Source of the DNA: Planctomycetaceae bacterium
GTDB lineage: Bacteria > Planctomycetota > Planctomycetia > Pirellulales > Thermoguttaceae
Reading direction: 5' to 3'
DNA length: 15,994 nt
Assembly (NCBI GenBank): GCA_031287585.1
Contig: JAITST010000022.1
Coordinates: 1-15,994, forward strand
Below, piece by piece: positions 6,488-13,717 of the stretch. Position 1 is the stretch's first letter. Every line of letters starts with the position of its first letter. The notes under the pieces were generated by a model. It did not search any database. It saw only the letters and a program-made list of their open reading frames with translations, and had not been told where the DNA came from. The translations under genes and the position numbers were made by a program.

Positions 6488-8896
6488 ATGTCTATCAGTG
6501 AAAAGGAAATATTGACGCAAAATCATACTGCCGTTAGCCCGCTTACCAAAACGATTGCCAAGCGGGACGGTCGTAAGGTGAAATTTTGTCTCGATAAAAT
6601 CGCCGCCGCAATCCAAAAAGCGTTTCACGCCGGCGGAGCAGAGCGTGACTATGATTATCTACTAAAACTCGCAAGGCAAGTTGACGAGCAACTTGCCTTT
6701 CTCGAAATGAAGATGCCGACAGTTGAACAAGTTCAGGACGTTGTTGAACAGGTTCTCATCGAAAGCGGTCACGTTCAAACGGCGAAGGGATATATGCTTT
6801 ATCGTGCGCAACGCTCACATGTTCGTGAACGGAATACACGGCTTATGCAAACGTTCGACGACATCACTCATAAGTCGTCGAGTGAAAGTGAACTGAAACG
6901 GGAGAACGCTAATGTCAACGGCGATACCGCGATGGGAACGATGCTCAAATACGGAAGCGAAGGAGCAAAACAGTATTATGAAATGTTTGTTCTGAATCCC
7001 AAACACGCCGCCGCGCATCGTGATGGCGACATTCACATTCACGACCTCGACTTTCTCACACTAACAACAACGTGCTGTCAGATTGACCTCTTGAAATTGT
7101 TTCACGGCGGTTTCTCTACCGGACACGGAGTTTTGCGTGAACCGAACGACATACAGAGTTATTCCTCGCTTGCGTGTATTGCCATACAGTCAAATCAGAA
7201 TGATCAGCACGGCGGACAGAGTATCGTTAATTTCGATTACGGACTCGCGCCGGGTGTCGCGAAAACTTTTAGAAAACTCTATCGTAAAAATCTTGCGAAA
7301 TCCCTTGAGATGAGCAGGTTGTTTGACAACAGCAAGATTGAAAACAGTGAGCCGGTTACAACAGATTTCGATGCGATGGTTAAAACCATACAGACCGGCT
7401 TGTTGGAAGATGGTTTAGTTTTACGTTTAGAAGATAACACTGAATACTGTAACAAAGAAGCAATCGTTTTGAGTGATGCGGGATTCGACGACACGACCAT
7501 TCAGCGTTGTCAAAAGTTTTCACTCAAAAAATCAACAGATGAAGTTGAACAAGCAACGTTTCAGGCGATGGAAGCGTTTGTTCACAACTTGAATACAATG
7601 CACTCGCGGGCTGGTGCGCAAACTCCGTTTTCGTCAATCAATTACGGTATGGACACTTCGCCGGAAGGTCGAATGGTTACGCGAAACGTACTGCTTGCTC
7701 ACGAACGCGGACTCGGCGGCGGTGAAACTCCGATATTCCCGATTCACGTTTTTCGTGTCAAAAAGGGAGTAAACTGTTACGAAGGTGAACCGAATTACGA
7801 CCTGTTTCAACTCGCTTGCCGTGTGAGTGCGAAACGGCTCTTTCCGAATTTCGCGTTCCTTGACGCACCGTACAATCTTAAGTATTACGTTGAAGGACGT
7901 TATGAAACGGAAGTCGCGTATATGGGTTGCCGAACTCGCGTGATTGGTAATGTTCACGCCCCCGAACGCGAAATCTCGCCGGGGCGCGGCAATTTGAGTT
8001 TTACGTCAATCAACCTGCCGCGAATCGCGATAAAGTCGAACAAAAACGTGAACTGGTTCTTTGACGAACTAGACCGTAAACTTGACCTCTGTGTTGAACA
8101 GTTATTGGAACGTCTTGAAATTCAGTCAAAAAAGAAAGTGCGCAACTATCCTTTCCTTATGGGCGAAGGAATTTGGATTGACAGCGAAAAACTCGACGCG
8201 GACGACGAAGTGCGTGAGGTTCTCAAACATGGAACGTTGTCACTCGGTTTTATAGGTTTGGCGGAGACGCTCAAAGTTTTGACCGGTTCACATCACGGCG
8301 AAAGCGAAACCGCACAAAATCTCGGACTGGAAATTATTTCCTATATGCGGAATTATCTCGACGTTTGCAGTAAGAAGTTGGGACTTAATTTCACGCTCCT
8401 CGCAACACCTGCCGAAGGATTGTCCGGCCGGTTCGTCAAGATGGATTGTGAACGTTACGGGATAATCGAAGGTGTTACAGACCGCGAGTATTACACGAAT
8501 AGTTTTCACGTGCCGGTATATTTCAAGTTGTCGATTATGGACAAAATCCGTATCGAAGCACCGTACCACGCATTGACGAATGCCGGACATATCACATACG
8601 TCGAAGTTGACGGCGATATGACGAAGAACCCGAAAGCGTTTGAAAAAATCATTCACGCAATGGGCGATGCCGGAATCGGTTACGGCTCGATTAACCACCC
8701 AATCGACAGAGACACGCTATGCGGTTATACGGGCGTTATCAAAGACGTTTGTCCGAAGTGCGGACGTGAGGAAGGCAACGTACCGTTTGAACGTATTCGC
8801 CGAATCACGGGCTACTTGGTTGGAACGCTCGACCGTTTTAACAACGCCAAACGCAAAGAAGTGGAAGAAAGGATACGGCATACCGATGGAGAATAG
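6488..8896 (+). CDS. nrdD: Class III anaerobic ribonucleoside-triphosphate reductase
   Basis: An 802-residue glycyl-radical enzyme that reduces ribonucleoside triphosphates to deoxy forms without oxygen or B12. The N-terminus is an ATP-cone regulatory domain (TIAKRDGRKVKFCLDKIAAAI, about 22-42). The catalytic barrel shows NGDTAMGTMLKYGSEGAKQYY, HRDGDIHIHDLDF and TTCCQIDLL (Cys196-197). The thiyl-radical loop is MGCRTRV with Cys481. The C-terminal zinc region has Cys745 and CPKC at 755-758, and the radical site is RRITGYLVG with Gly775, 27 residues from the end. AAGGAGGA lies just upstream of the ATG. It requires the activase NrdG, encoded 19 nt downstream. The position behind a cobalamin riboswitch predicts repression when B12 allows a class II enzyme to work. 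Length and motifs are complete. Confidence 0.97.
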   Translation: MSISEKEILTQNHTAVSPLTKTIAKRDGRKVKFCLDKIAAAIQKAFHAGGAERDYDYLLKLARQVDEQLAFLEMKMPTVEQVQDVVEQVLIESGHVQTAKGYMLYRAQRSHVRERNTRLMQTFDDITHKSSSESELKRENANVNGDTAMGTMLKYGSEGAKQYYEMFVLNPKHAAAHRDGDIHIHDLDFLTLTTTCCQIDLLKLFHGGFSTGHGVLREPNDIQSYSSLACIAIQSNQNDQHGGQSIVNFDYGLAPGVAKTFRKLYRKNLAKSLEMSRLFDNSKIENSEPVTTDFDAMVKTIQTGLLEDGLVLRLEDNTEYCNKEAIVLSDAGFDDTTIQRCQKFSLKKSTDEVEQATFQAMEAFVHNLNTMHSRAGAQTPFSSINYGMDTSPEGRMVTRNVLLAHERGLGGGETPIFPIHVFRVKKGVNCYEGEPNYDLFQLACRVSAKRLFPNFAFLDAPYNLKYYVEGRYETEVAYMGCRTRVIGNVHAPEREISPGRGNLSFTSINLPRIAIKSNKNVNWFFDELDRKLDLCVEQLLERLEIQSKKKVRNYPFLMGEGIWIDSEKLDADDEVREVLKHGTLSLGFIGLAETLKVLTGSHHGESETAQNLGLEIISYMRNYLDVCSKKLGLNFTLLATPAEGLSGRFVKMDCERYGIIEGVTDREYYTNSFHVPVYFKLSIMDKIRIEAPYHALTNAGHITYVEVDGDMTKNPKAFEKIIHAMGDAGIGYGSINHPIDRDTLCGYTGVIKDVCPKCGREEGNVPFERIRRITGYLVGTLDRFNNAKRKEVEERIRHTDGE

Positions 8897-8915
8897 AAAA
8901 AGCACGGAGGAACAA

Positions 8916-9380
8916 ATGACTTTGCGAATTGCCGGTCTGATGAAGGAGTCCGTTTGCGATGGTCCCGGTATTCGGTTTGTAGTTTTCGTACAAGGTTGTT
9001 TTCATAACTGTTCGGGTTGCCATAATCCGCAAACTCACAACCCAGAAGGCGGAGCGGAGATTTCGATTGACGAACTGTTGAAGATGATAGATTCCAATCC
9101 GCTGTTGGACGGTGTAACATTCAGCGGCGGCGAACCGTTCTTACAAGCGGCAGCGTTGGCGAAACTGGCGGAACATTGCAATCGGCGTGGTCTTTCCGTA
9201 ATGACGTATTCCGGTTATCATTACGAAGACATTGTAGAAACGTCAGAGAACACGGCTTGGCGTGAACTGTTGCGTCGAACCGACATTCTCGTTGACGGAC
9301 CGTTCATACCTGAAAAAGCAACACACGAGATTCCGTTTTGCGGTTCGTCGAATCAGCGGGTACACAATTTTAGGGAATAA
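8916..9380 (+). CDS. nrdG: Anaerobic ribonucleotide reductase activating protein
   Basis: A 154-residue radical SAM enzyme that generates the glycyl radical on NrdD using S-adenosylmethionine and a [4Fe-4S] cluster. The start is placed at 8916, where GGAGG (8906-8910) lies 5 nt upstream and the protein begins MTLRIAGL; an upstream in-frame ATG at 8886 has no comparable SD. Motifs: ESVCDGPGIRFVVFVQGC, the cluster motif C-F-H-N-C-S-G-C (CxxxCxxC), HNPQTHNPEGG, the SAM-binding FSGGEPFLQ, and the C-terminal DILVDGPFI followed by GSSNQRVHNF. The length is normal for NrdG. It is the last gene of the dcd-nrdD-nrdG operon. Confidence 0.96.
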   Translation: MTLRIAGLMKESVCDGPGIRFVVFVQGCFHNCSGCHNPQTHNPEGGAEISIDELLKMIDSNPLLDGVTFSGGEPFLQAAALAKLAEHCNRRGLSVMTYSGYHYEDIVETSENTAWRELLRRTDILVDGPFIPEKATHEIPFCGSSNQRVHNFRE

Positions 9381-9451
9381 AAACTAGGAACAGACAGAAA
9401 TTCAACTTCCGTACTTTTTGTTATTCTGTTTACGCGGTAAAAAAATATTCT

Positions 9452-9472
9452 GGTTGGCTCGCCAACTTTCTT
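9452..9472. terminator. Intrinsic terminator of the nrdG side, likely bidirectional
   Basis: GTTGG-CTCG-CCAAC at 9453-9466, followed on the plus strand by TTTCTT, 73 nt after the nrdG stop. On the minus strand the same stem is followed by AGAATA and a run of seven T (complement of the A-run 9439-9445), so it could stop transcription from both sides. Confidence 0.6.
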
Positions 9473-9476
9473 CACT

Positions 9477-9516
9477 GATAGTTAAGGATAGTTTTTGTAT
9501 TATATCCTTAACTATC
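9477..9516. repeat. Perfect 14-bp inverted repeat in the convergent gap
   Basis: GATAGTTAAGGATA at 9477-9490 and TATCCTTAACTATC at 9503-9516 with a 12-nt loop. No mismatch. It lies directly beside the terminator at 9452-9472 and covers the stop codon of a tiny minus-strand ORF (9508-9534). Confidence 0.7.
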
Positions 9517-9534
9517 CGTAAAAAACTTTCTCAT
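9508..9534 (-). CDS. Possible 8-codon mini-ORF
   Basis: Minus strand: ATG at 9534 encodes MRKFFTDS and ends at TAA inside the perfect hairpin stem. GAGGAG (complement of 9541-9546) stands 6 nt upstream, which is an excellent Shine-Dalgarno, and a promoter-like pair lies about 60 nt further up. It may be a leader peptide, part of a small RNA, or the stub of a lost gene. Coding status is unproven because it is so short. Confidence 0.25.
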   Translation of the reverse strand: MRKFFTDS

Positions 9535-9599
9535 AACAGTCTCCTCATTAAGTAGGGTTATAGTGTAAAATTGCGTCACACAAGCACAACAACGGAAGC

Positions 9600-9627
9600 A
9601 TTGTAAATATCGTGCGGGATTTGTCAA
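9600..9627 (-). promoter_or_regulatory. Sigma70-like promoter in the convergent gap
   Basis: Minus strand: TTGACA (complement of 9622-9627), 16-nt spacer, TACAAT (complement of 9600-9605). It would start RNA near 9593 running toward the 3' end of nrdG, ahead of the mini-ORF, the perfect hairpin and the terminator-like stem. Two near-consensus boxes at good spacing make it more than a random match, but no conventional gene follows. Confidence 0.45.
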
Positions 9628-9655
9628 GGGGGCTTGTTAGTCTTTTGCCAGTTTC

Positions 9656-11725
9656 TCACCCCCCAAACACCATCCCTGCGTAGCCAACCACTCTAGAATA
9701 GTCTCCGCTGCGTTTCGCACTTGTCGTGTGTCCAATCAGACGGGCGGTTTTTAGTTTTCCTCTCAGGCGTTGCGTTTCCAGTACGAATGTTACCGCTACT
9801 GCCCCGCACATCGAAATTCCGTTTTCGTTTACCGCCGCCAATACTTGTTCCGGCTTGCACGTTAGCATCGCGTCTATCGCAATCTGGTCAACTACGTTTG
9901 TAATATCGTTCGACGCAAAATGATTCATATCCGACGAAATTACCAGCAACGGTTGTTCGTTTGTCGGCAGTGATTCAATAAACCGTGCCATCTGTTCCGC
10001 CGCCGTTTTAATTATTGGGAACGCCGCCGTCGCCATCGTTATACCAACCACCTTCACGTCCGCCCGCAACCTTTGCAACATCGGTAACAATACCTCAATC
10101 GCGTGCTCGTCACGGTGCGGCGTTGCGTCGAAAAGTAAACGGTCAACGGCGGTAACAAGTTTCGACGCTAGCGTTAAATCGGACGCAACATTGCCAGTCG
10201 GCAACTCCCAAAACTGATAAGGCGCGACCGCCCAATCCAGTTTGCTGTGACGATGTTTCGGACAAAAAACGATAACGTGCTGCGGTATGCGGACCTGTGC
10301 AAGCGTCTCCGCCGCTAACTTGCCAGAGTAAATCCAACCAGCGTGCGGAACCAGCACCGCACCGTATTTCCCGCTCTCCCGAACTTCCGCCTGCGTCGGT
10401 TGTCCGCGAAACATCTCGTCGAGTGCCGTCTCAATATCTGTCGCGTCCGCCGGATAAAATGTTCCCGCGAGCACGGAGGGTCGGCTCGCCGGAAAAATCT
10501 CACGCCGCGACATATTCGTAACCAAAATCGTATCGGTCGTGCTGGTCGTTTCCATCGAAACAACTTCGCCGCTACCGGTATCGTCGAGATGCAAGTATGC
10601 GACACAATCGTCGAGCAACTGTTTCGGCGAGTAGTCAGGTTGGTACTGCAAAACCCACCCTACCGGACTTGTCAACATCAGACTTCGGTGAAGTAAATTG
10701 ACGCGGCTCAAGTCGCAATTCTCCGCGTTGCCGTGAATCTCAGGTCCCCAGTAAACACTCAAATCAAGCCGCGAATCCTGAATTTCGAGCGATGTCACCC
10801 CCTCGTTTTCCGCCTGCCGCGCGATGAGTTGTACCATTTCCATCAACGCCGGCTGCAACTGAATATCGGGACGAATCGTTACCTTTGAGCATAGCATAAG
10901 CGGACGGTTCGGAATGTTCAACGCAATACTCACGCCCGACACTTTACCATCGTACAACGCCGGATAAAAGCGGTCAGGTTTACCGCCCGCGCGGACGATA
11001 CGCAAGTTTTCCGAGCAAACTTCGCGTAACTTTTCGACATCAATTTGCGTCGGTCCGTCGGTCGTTGTTCCTTTCCACTGATAGCGTCCGGCGATACGCA
11101 TTTCCATCGCGGTTGTTTTGTCGAAGTTTATGTCGCCGATACGCCCGGCAACCGCTCTGCCTTCAAAAATCATCAACGTTGCGTTATCGTTGTACCACGT
11201 GTCTTTCGGCAGCCCCGCTTTCTGACAAACCGCTTCGAGAAATTGTTCGACATCCATCCCGTGTTCAATCGCGACACCGGGCAACAGCAGACCTCTGTTC
11301 GCGCCGTGAATGATTTGCAAACCGTGCCGTCCGATTTTAATCCTGTTGGCACGTTCACGTCCGCTCTCCATCAAAGGTTCTAAACCCCACAAGACCCAAA
11401 CTTCCATATCGAGTTCGGAGAGTTCGGCGGTAGTAATGGGCGGGAAACGCGGGTCGTCTTTGGCACTACGAACCGCCGCCGATTCAACAGCGTCGCCAAG
11501 CGGCATAGGGTCACGCAAAACGCCCATACAAGACCGCAACCGTCCGTCCTTCTTCAAACTAACAAACGCACCCAAAACCGGAATACCGGCAACCTCGTTG
11601 CCAACCTGTTTCGCAATCGAAGGAACACCGCGTATAGCGGTAACAGTAGCCGCCACACACCGCCCAACAGCAGCGAACAACATCGCTTCTTGCGACGAAG
11701 ATAAAATAGGTTGATGACGACTCAT
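9656..11725 (-). CDS. AMMECR1-MEMO1 domain fusion protein
   Basis: A 689-residue fusion. Residues about 12-192 form an AMMECR1 domain, with GAFVSLKKDGRLRSCMGVL (the LRGCIG motif appears as LRSCMG), DPRFPPITTAEL and GRHGLQIIHGANRGLLLPGVA. Residues about 230-395 are a middle region with a YWGPEIHG segment that looks like a diverged second AMMECR1-like or linker domain. Residues about 415-687 form a MEMO1 domain: SVLAGTFYPAD, PHAGWIYSG (His461), CPKHRHS (His491, His493), ISSDMNHF (His602) and MCGAVA (Cys640). His461, one of the His at 491/493, and Cys640 correspond to the metal ligands of human MEMO1. Bacterial AMMECR1 and MEMO genes occur together with a radical SAM gene as the AmmeMemoRadiSam set; none is adjacent here. 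The function is unknown, perhaps redox or RNA/protein modification. It has its own promoter and no clear SD. Confidence 0.88.
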   Translation of the reverse strand: MSRHQPILSSSQEAMLFAAVGRCVAATVTAIRGVPSIAKQVGNEVAGIPVLGAFVSLKKDGRLRSCMGVLRDPMPLGDAVESAAVRSAKDDPRFPPITTAELSELDMEVWVLWGLEPLMESGRERANRIKIGRHGLQIIHGANRGLLLPGVAIEHGMDVEQFLEAVCQKAGLPKDTWYNDNATLMIFEGRAVAGRIGDINFDKTTAMEMRIAGRYQWKGTTTDGPTQIDVEKLREVCSENLRIVRAGGKPDRFYPALYDGKVSGVSIALNIPNRPLMLCSKVTIRPDIQLQPALMEMVQLIARQAENEGVTSLEIQDSRLDLSVYWGPEIHGNAENCDLSRVNLLHRSLMLTSPVGWVLQYQPDYSPKQLLDDCVAYLHLDDTGSGEVVSMETTSTTDTILVTNMSRREIFPASRPSVLAGTFYPADATDIETALDEMFRGQPTQAEVRESGKYGAVLVPHAGWIYSGKLAAETLAQVRIPQHVIVFCPKHRHSKLDWAVAPYQFWELPTGNVASDLTLASKLVTAVDRLLFDATPHRDEHAIEVLLPMLQRLRADVKVVGITMATAAFPIIKTAAEQMARFIESLPTNEQPLLVISSDMNHFASNDITNVVDQIAIDAMLTCKPEQVLAAVNENGISMCGAVAVTFVLETQRLRGKLKTARLIGHTTSAKRSGDYSRVVGYAGMVFGG

Positions 11726-11803
11726 TTTGTGACTTTTTTCTGGTTATACGATTTTACATTATACCGAACACGGTTGAAATTTGTAATGTTCTTCGAGTTG
11801 TTC

Positions 11804-11832
11804 AGTATAGGAGAATTGAGGAGAATTGTCAA
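11804..11832 (-). promoter_or_regulatory. Consensus promoter of the AMMECR1-MEMO1 gene
   Basis: Minus strand: TTGACA (complement of 11827-11832), 17-nt spacer, TATACT (complement of 11804-11809). RNA would start near 11797, giving a 70-nt leader. It sits between the end of the recombinase gene and this gene, so the latter can be transcribed separately. The spacer contains a direct repeat, GGAGAATTGA/GGAGAATTGT on the plus strand. Confidence 0.7.
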
Positions 11833-11893
11833 GCGGGAAAATCAGCGGACCGGTAAGAACCGCGATCGCAAGCGTGAGATAACCGTTATCCAT

Positions 11894-12946
11894 TTATCCT
11901 CTCGGATGAAATTTTTCGTGTACTGCTTTTAGTTTTGTTGTATCAACGTGGGTGTAGATTTGTGTTGTTGCTATGCTGGCGTGTCCCAGCATTTCTTGTA
12001 CTTGGCGCAAGTCCGCTCCGCCTGCTAGCATGTGTGTGGCGAAACTGTGACGCATTGTGTGCGGCGAGATTGTTGACGATGCTCCTATTCTTAACGCATA
12101 TTTTTTTATCAGTTCCCACATCGCTTCACGGCGCATCCTGAAACCTTTGAACGACAAAAATGCCCACGGACGAGCGTTGTTTAATTGTTTTTCGTTGCTT
12201 ATTTGTTTCTCCGACGTTTCGTTTTGCGGTGATGCCAACAATTTTTCTGTGCCGGTTATGCGGCTGCGTCCTAACGTGATCGGACGCTCGTCTCGTAACC
12301 AGTACTCAAACGCCTCTACCGCACGTCTGCCTAACGGTACCAAACGTTGTTTGTTTCCTTTACCGGTACAAAGACAGTAGCCGTCGGCGAGGTGTAAGTC
12401 GTCCAAACGCAAATTTGTCAACTCCGAAACGCGGCAACCGGTCGCGTAGAAAAATTCCAGTATCGCACGGTCTCGCCGCCACAAACGGTCTTCGTCGTTC
12501 TGCGGTGCTGATAATAAATCGTCAACCTGACCGATTGTCAACACCGACGGCATTCGTTCCCAAAGTTTCTGACTACCAAGTAACTCGGCTTTATTTTCCT
12601 TTATTACGTTTTCAAGTTGCAGATAACGAAAGAACACTCGCAGACTAACGATATGCCGTGCGAGCGTTGCCGGTGCGAGCGATTGTTTGTGCAGCCACGC
12701 GACGAAATCTGACAACTCGTTGATATTCAAGTCGCCAATCGCCCGCGTTCCAAGCCACTTTAAAAACCGCGTCAAGTCGCGCCGGTACGCCTTGACTGTA
12801 TTTTCTGAAAGTTGTGCTTCGTCGGTAATGTAGTCAATGAACGCATTAATCCAGACCTGTTGTGCGGGTTTGACAACAATGGTTTTATGTGTTAGTTTAC
12901 GGCGAGGCGGCATATTTTTTATTTTGTATAATTGATTATTCCACAT
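11894..12946 (-). CDS. xerD: Tyrosine recombinase, XerC/XerD type
   Basis: A 350-residue site-specific recombinase probably acting on dif sites to resolve chromosome dimers. The N-terminal SAM-like core-binding domain (about 30-125) has LSENTVKAYRRDLTRFLKWL. The catalytic domain carries all six residues: Arg172 (TGCRVSEL), Lys196 (TGKGNKQRLVPLG), His296 and Arg299 (SPHTMRHSFATH), His322 (LGHASI), Tyr331 (TQIYTHV). Spacing between Lys and His is about 28 residues longer than in E. coli XerD because of a polar insertion at about 226-258. The start overlaps the end of scpA by 11 nt, indicating translational coupling; a second possible start is the ATG at 12913 (MPPRRK), which lacks an SD. Linkage to scpA supports a chromosome-segregation role rather than a mobile-element integrase. 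XerC versus XerD is uncertain. Confidence 0.9.
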   Translation of the reverse strand: MWNNQLYKIKNMPPRRKLTHKTIVVKPAQQVWINAFIDYITDEAQLSENTVKAYRRDLTRFLKWLGTRAIGDLNINELSDFVAWLHKQSLAPATLARHIVSLRVFFRYLQLENVIKENKAELLGSQKLWERMPSVLTIGQVDDLLSAPQNDEDRLWRRDRAILEFFYATGCRVSELTNLRLDDLHLADGYCLCTGKGNKQRLVPLGRRAVEAFEYWLRDERPITLGRSRITGTEKLLASPQNETSEKQISNEKQLNNARPWAFLSFKGFRMRREAMWELIKKYALRIGASSTISPHTMRHSFATHMLAGGADLRQVQEMLGHASIATTQIYTHVDTTKLKAVHEKFHPRG

Positions 12947-13682
12947 TCAAAAATTCCAGCGGCTTACTTCCTTGTCTGTGTTCTATTTCTATCTCGCCGA
13001 ATAGATAGTCTTGATATACGTATGCTTGTTCGTGACGTACTAATTCCAGTACCGCCAGAAACATTCCGGTCATTTTCGATTTATGGATGTTTGGCTCGAA
13101 TAGTTGCCGCAACGATATTCGCCTTTCAAGTTTCAGACGATTCGCGATACGTTTTATGTGTGTCGCGATTGGTGTATCGTCGTACTTTACCTCGTGTACC
13201 GATTTCGGTGAATTATCTCTGATTACACGTTCAAACGCACTCACTATGTCCCACAATTCAACTTCACGAATCGGCTCTTCGTCCAGATTTTTCGGGCGCG
13301 GCGGCAGGTCGTTTGCTAGACGCGGGTAACGTTGTTGCCAACGTCGGCTGCGTTGTTCCAACTCGGCGGCGGAGTCGTGTAGTTCTTTGTAAACCAATAA
13401 TTGCTTGACGAGTTCCCTACGCGGGTCGTCTATTTCCTTCTCAATCGTCTCGTCGCCCGGTAACAACTCAATCGACTTTATCTCAATCAACGTACTCGCA
13501 AGCGAGAGAAAATCGCCCGCAGCGTTCACATCAATCTGTTCCAGAATCGCGACGTAATCAAGATACTGCTCCAATATCGCCGCGACCGGAATATGCAAAA
13601 TATCCACCTCGTTCTTCCGTACCAAGTGGTATAGAAGGTCGATGGGACCGTTGTATAAATTTAGGTCGATTGTGAATGACAT
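12936..13682 (-). CDS. scpA: Segregation and condensation protein A
   Basis: A 248-residue kleisin that bridges SMC heads and binds ScpB in the condensin complex on the nucleoid. The N-terminus shows the typical signature FTIDLNLYNGPIDLLYHLVRK, with DILHIPVAAILEQYLDYV and AAGDFLSLASTLIEIKSIELLP, the helices that contact the SMC neck. A charged middle linker follows, and the C-terminal winged-helix part includes FLAVLELVRHEQAYVYQDYLFGEIEI, which contacts the SMC cap. Length matches the family (about 240-270). The gene overlaps xerD by 11 nt and follows the membrane/HTH gene by 35 nt, so all three are likely one operon on the minus strand. No scpB or smc is within the window. Confidence 0.95.
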   Translation of the reverse strand: MSFTIDLNLYNGPIDLLYHLVRKNEVDILHIPVAAILEQYLDYVAILEQIDVNAAGDFLSLASTLIEIKSIELLPGDETIEKEIDDPRRELVKQLLVYKELHDSAAELEQRSRRWQQRYPRLANDLPPRPKNLDEEPIREVELWDIVSAFERVIRDNSPKSVHEVKYDDTPIATHIKRIANRLKLERRISLRQLFEPNIHKSKMTGMFLAVLELVRHEQAYVYQDYLFGEIEIEHRQGSKPLEFLNVE

Positions 13683-13717
13683 TTGTGAATACTCGTCCGT
13701 GAACGATTACAAAAAAT

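Noticed and set aside
8916..9380. nrdG as the radical SAM partner of the AMMECR1-MEMO1 protein
   Set aside because: It is an ordinary short NrdG in operon with nrdD and convergent to the fusion gene, with separate promoters.
11811..11829. Tandem GGAGAATTGA/GGAGAATTGT
   Set aside because: Only two 10-nt units inside a promoter spacer; too short to call a repeat array.
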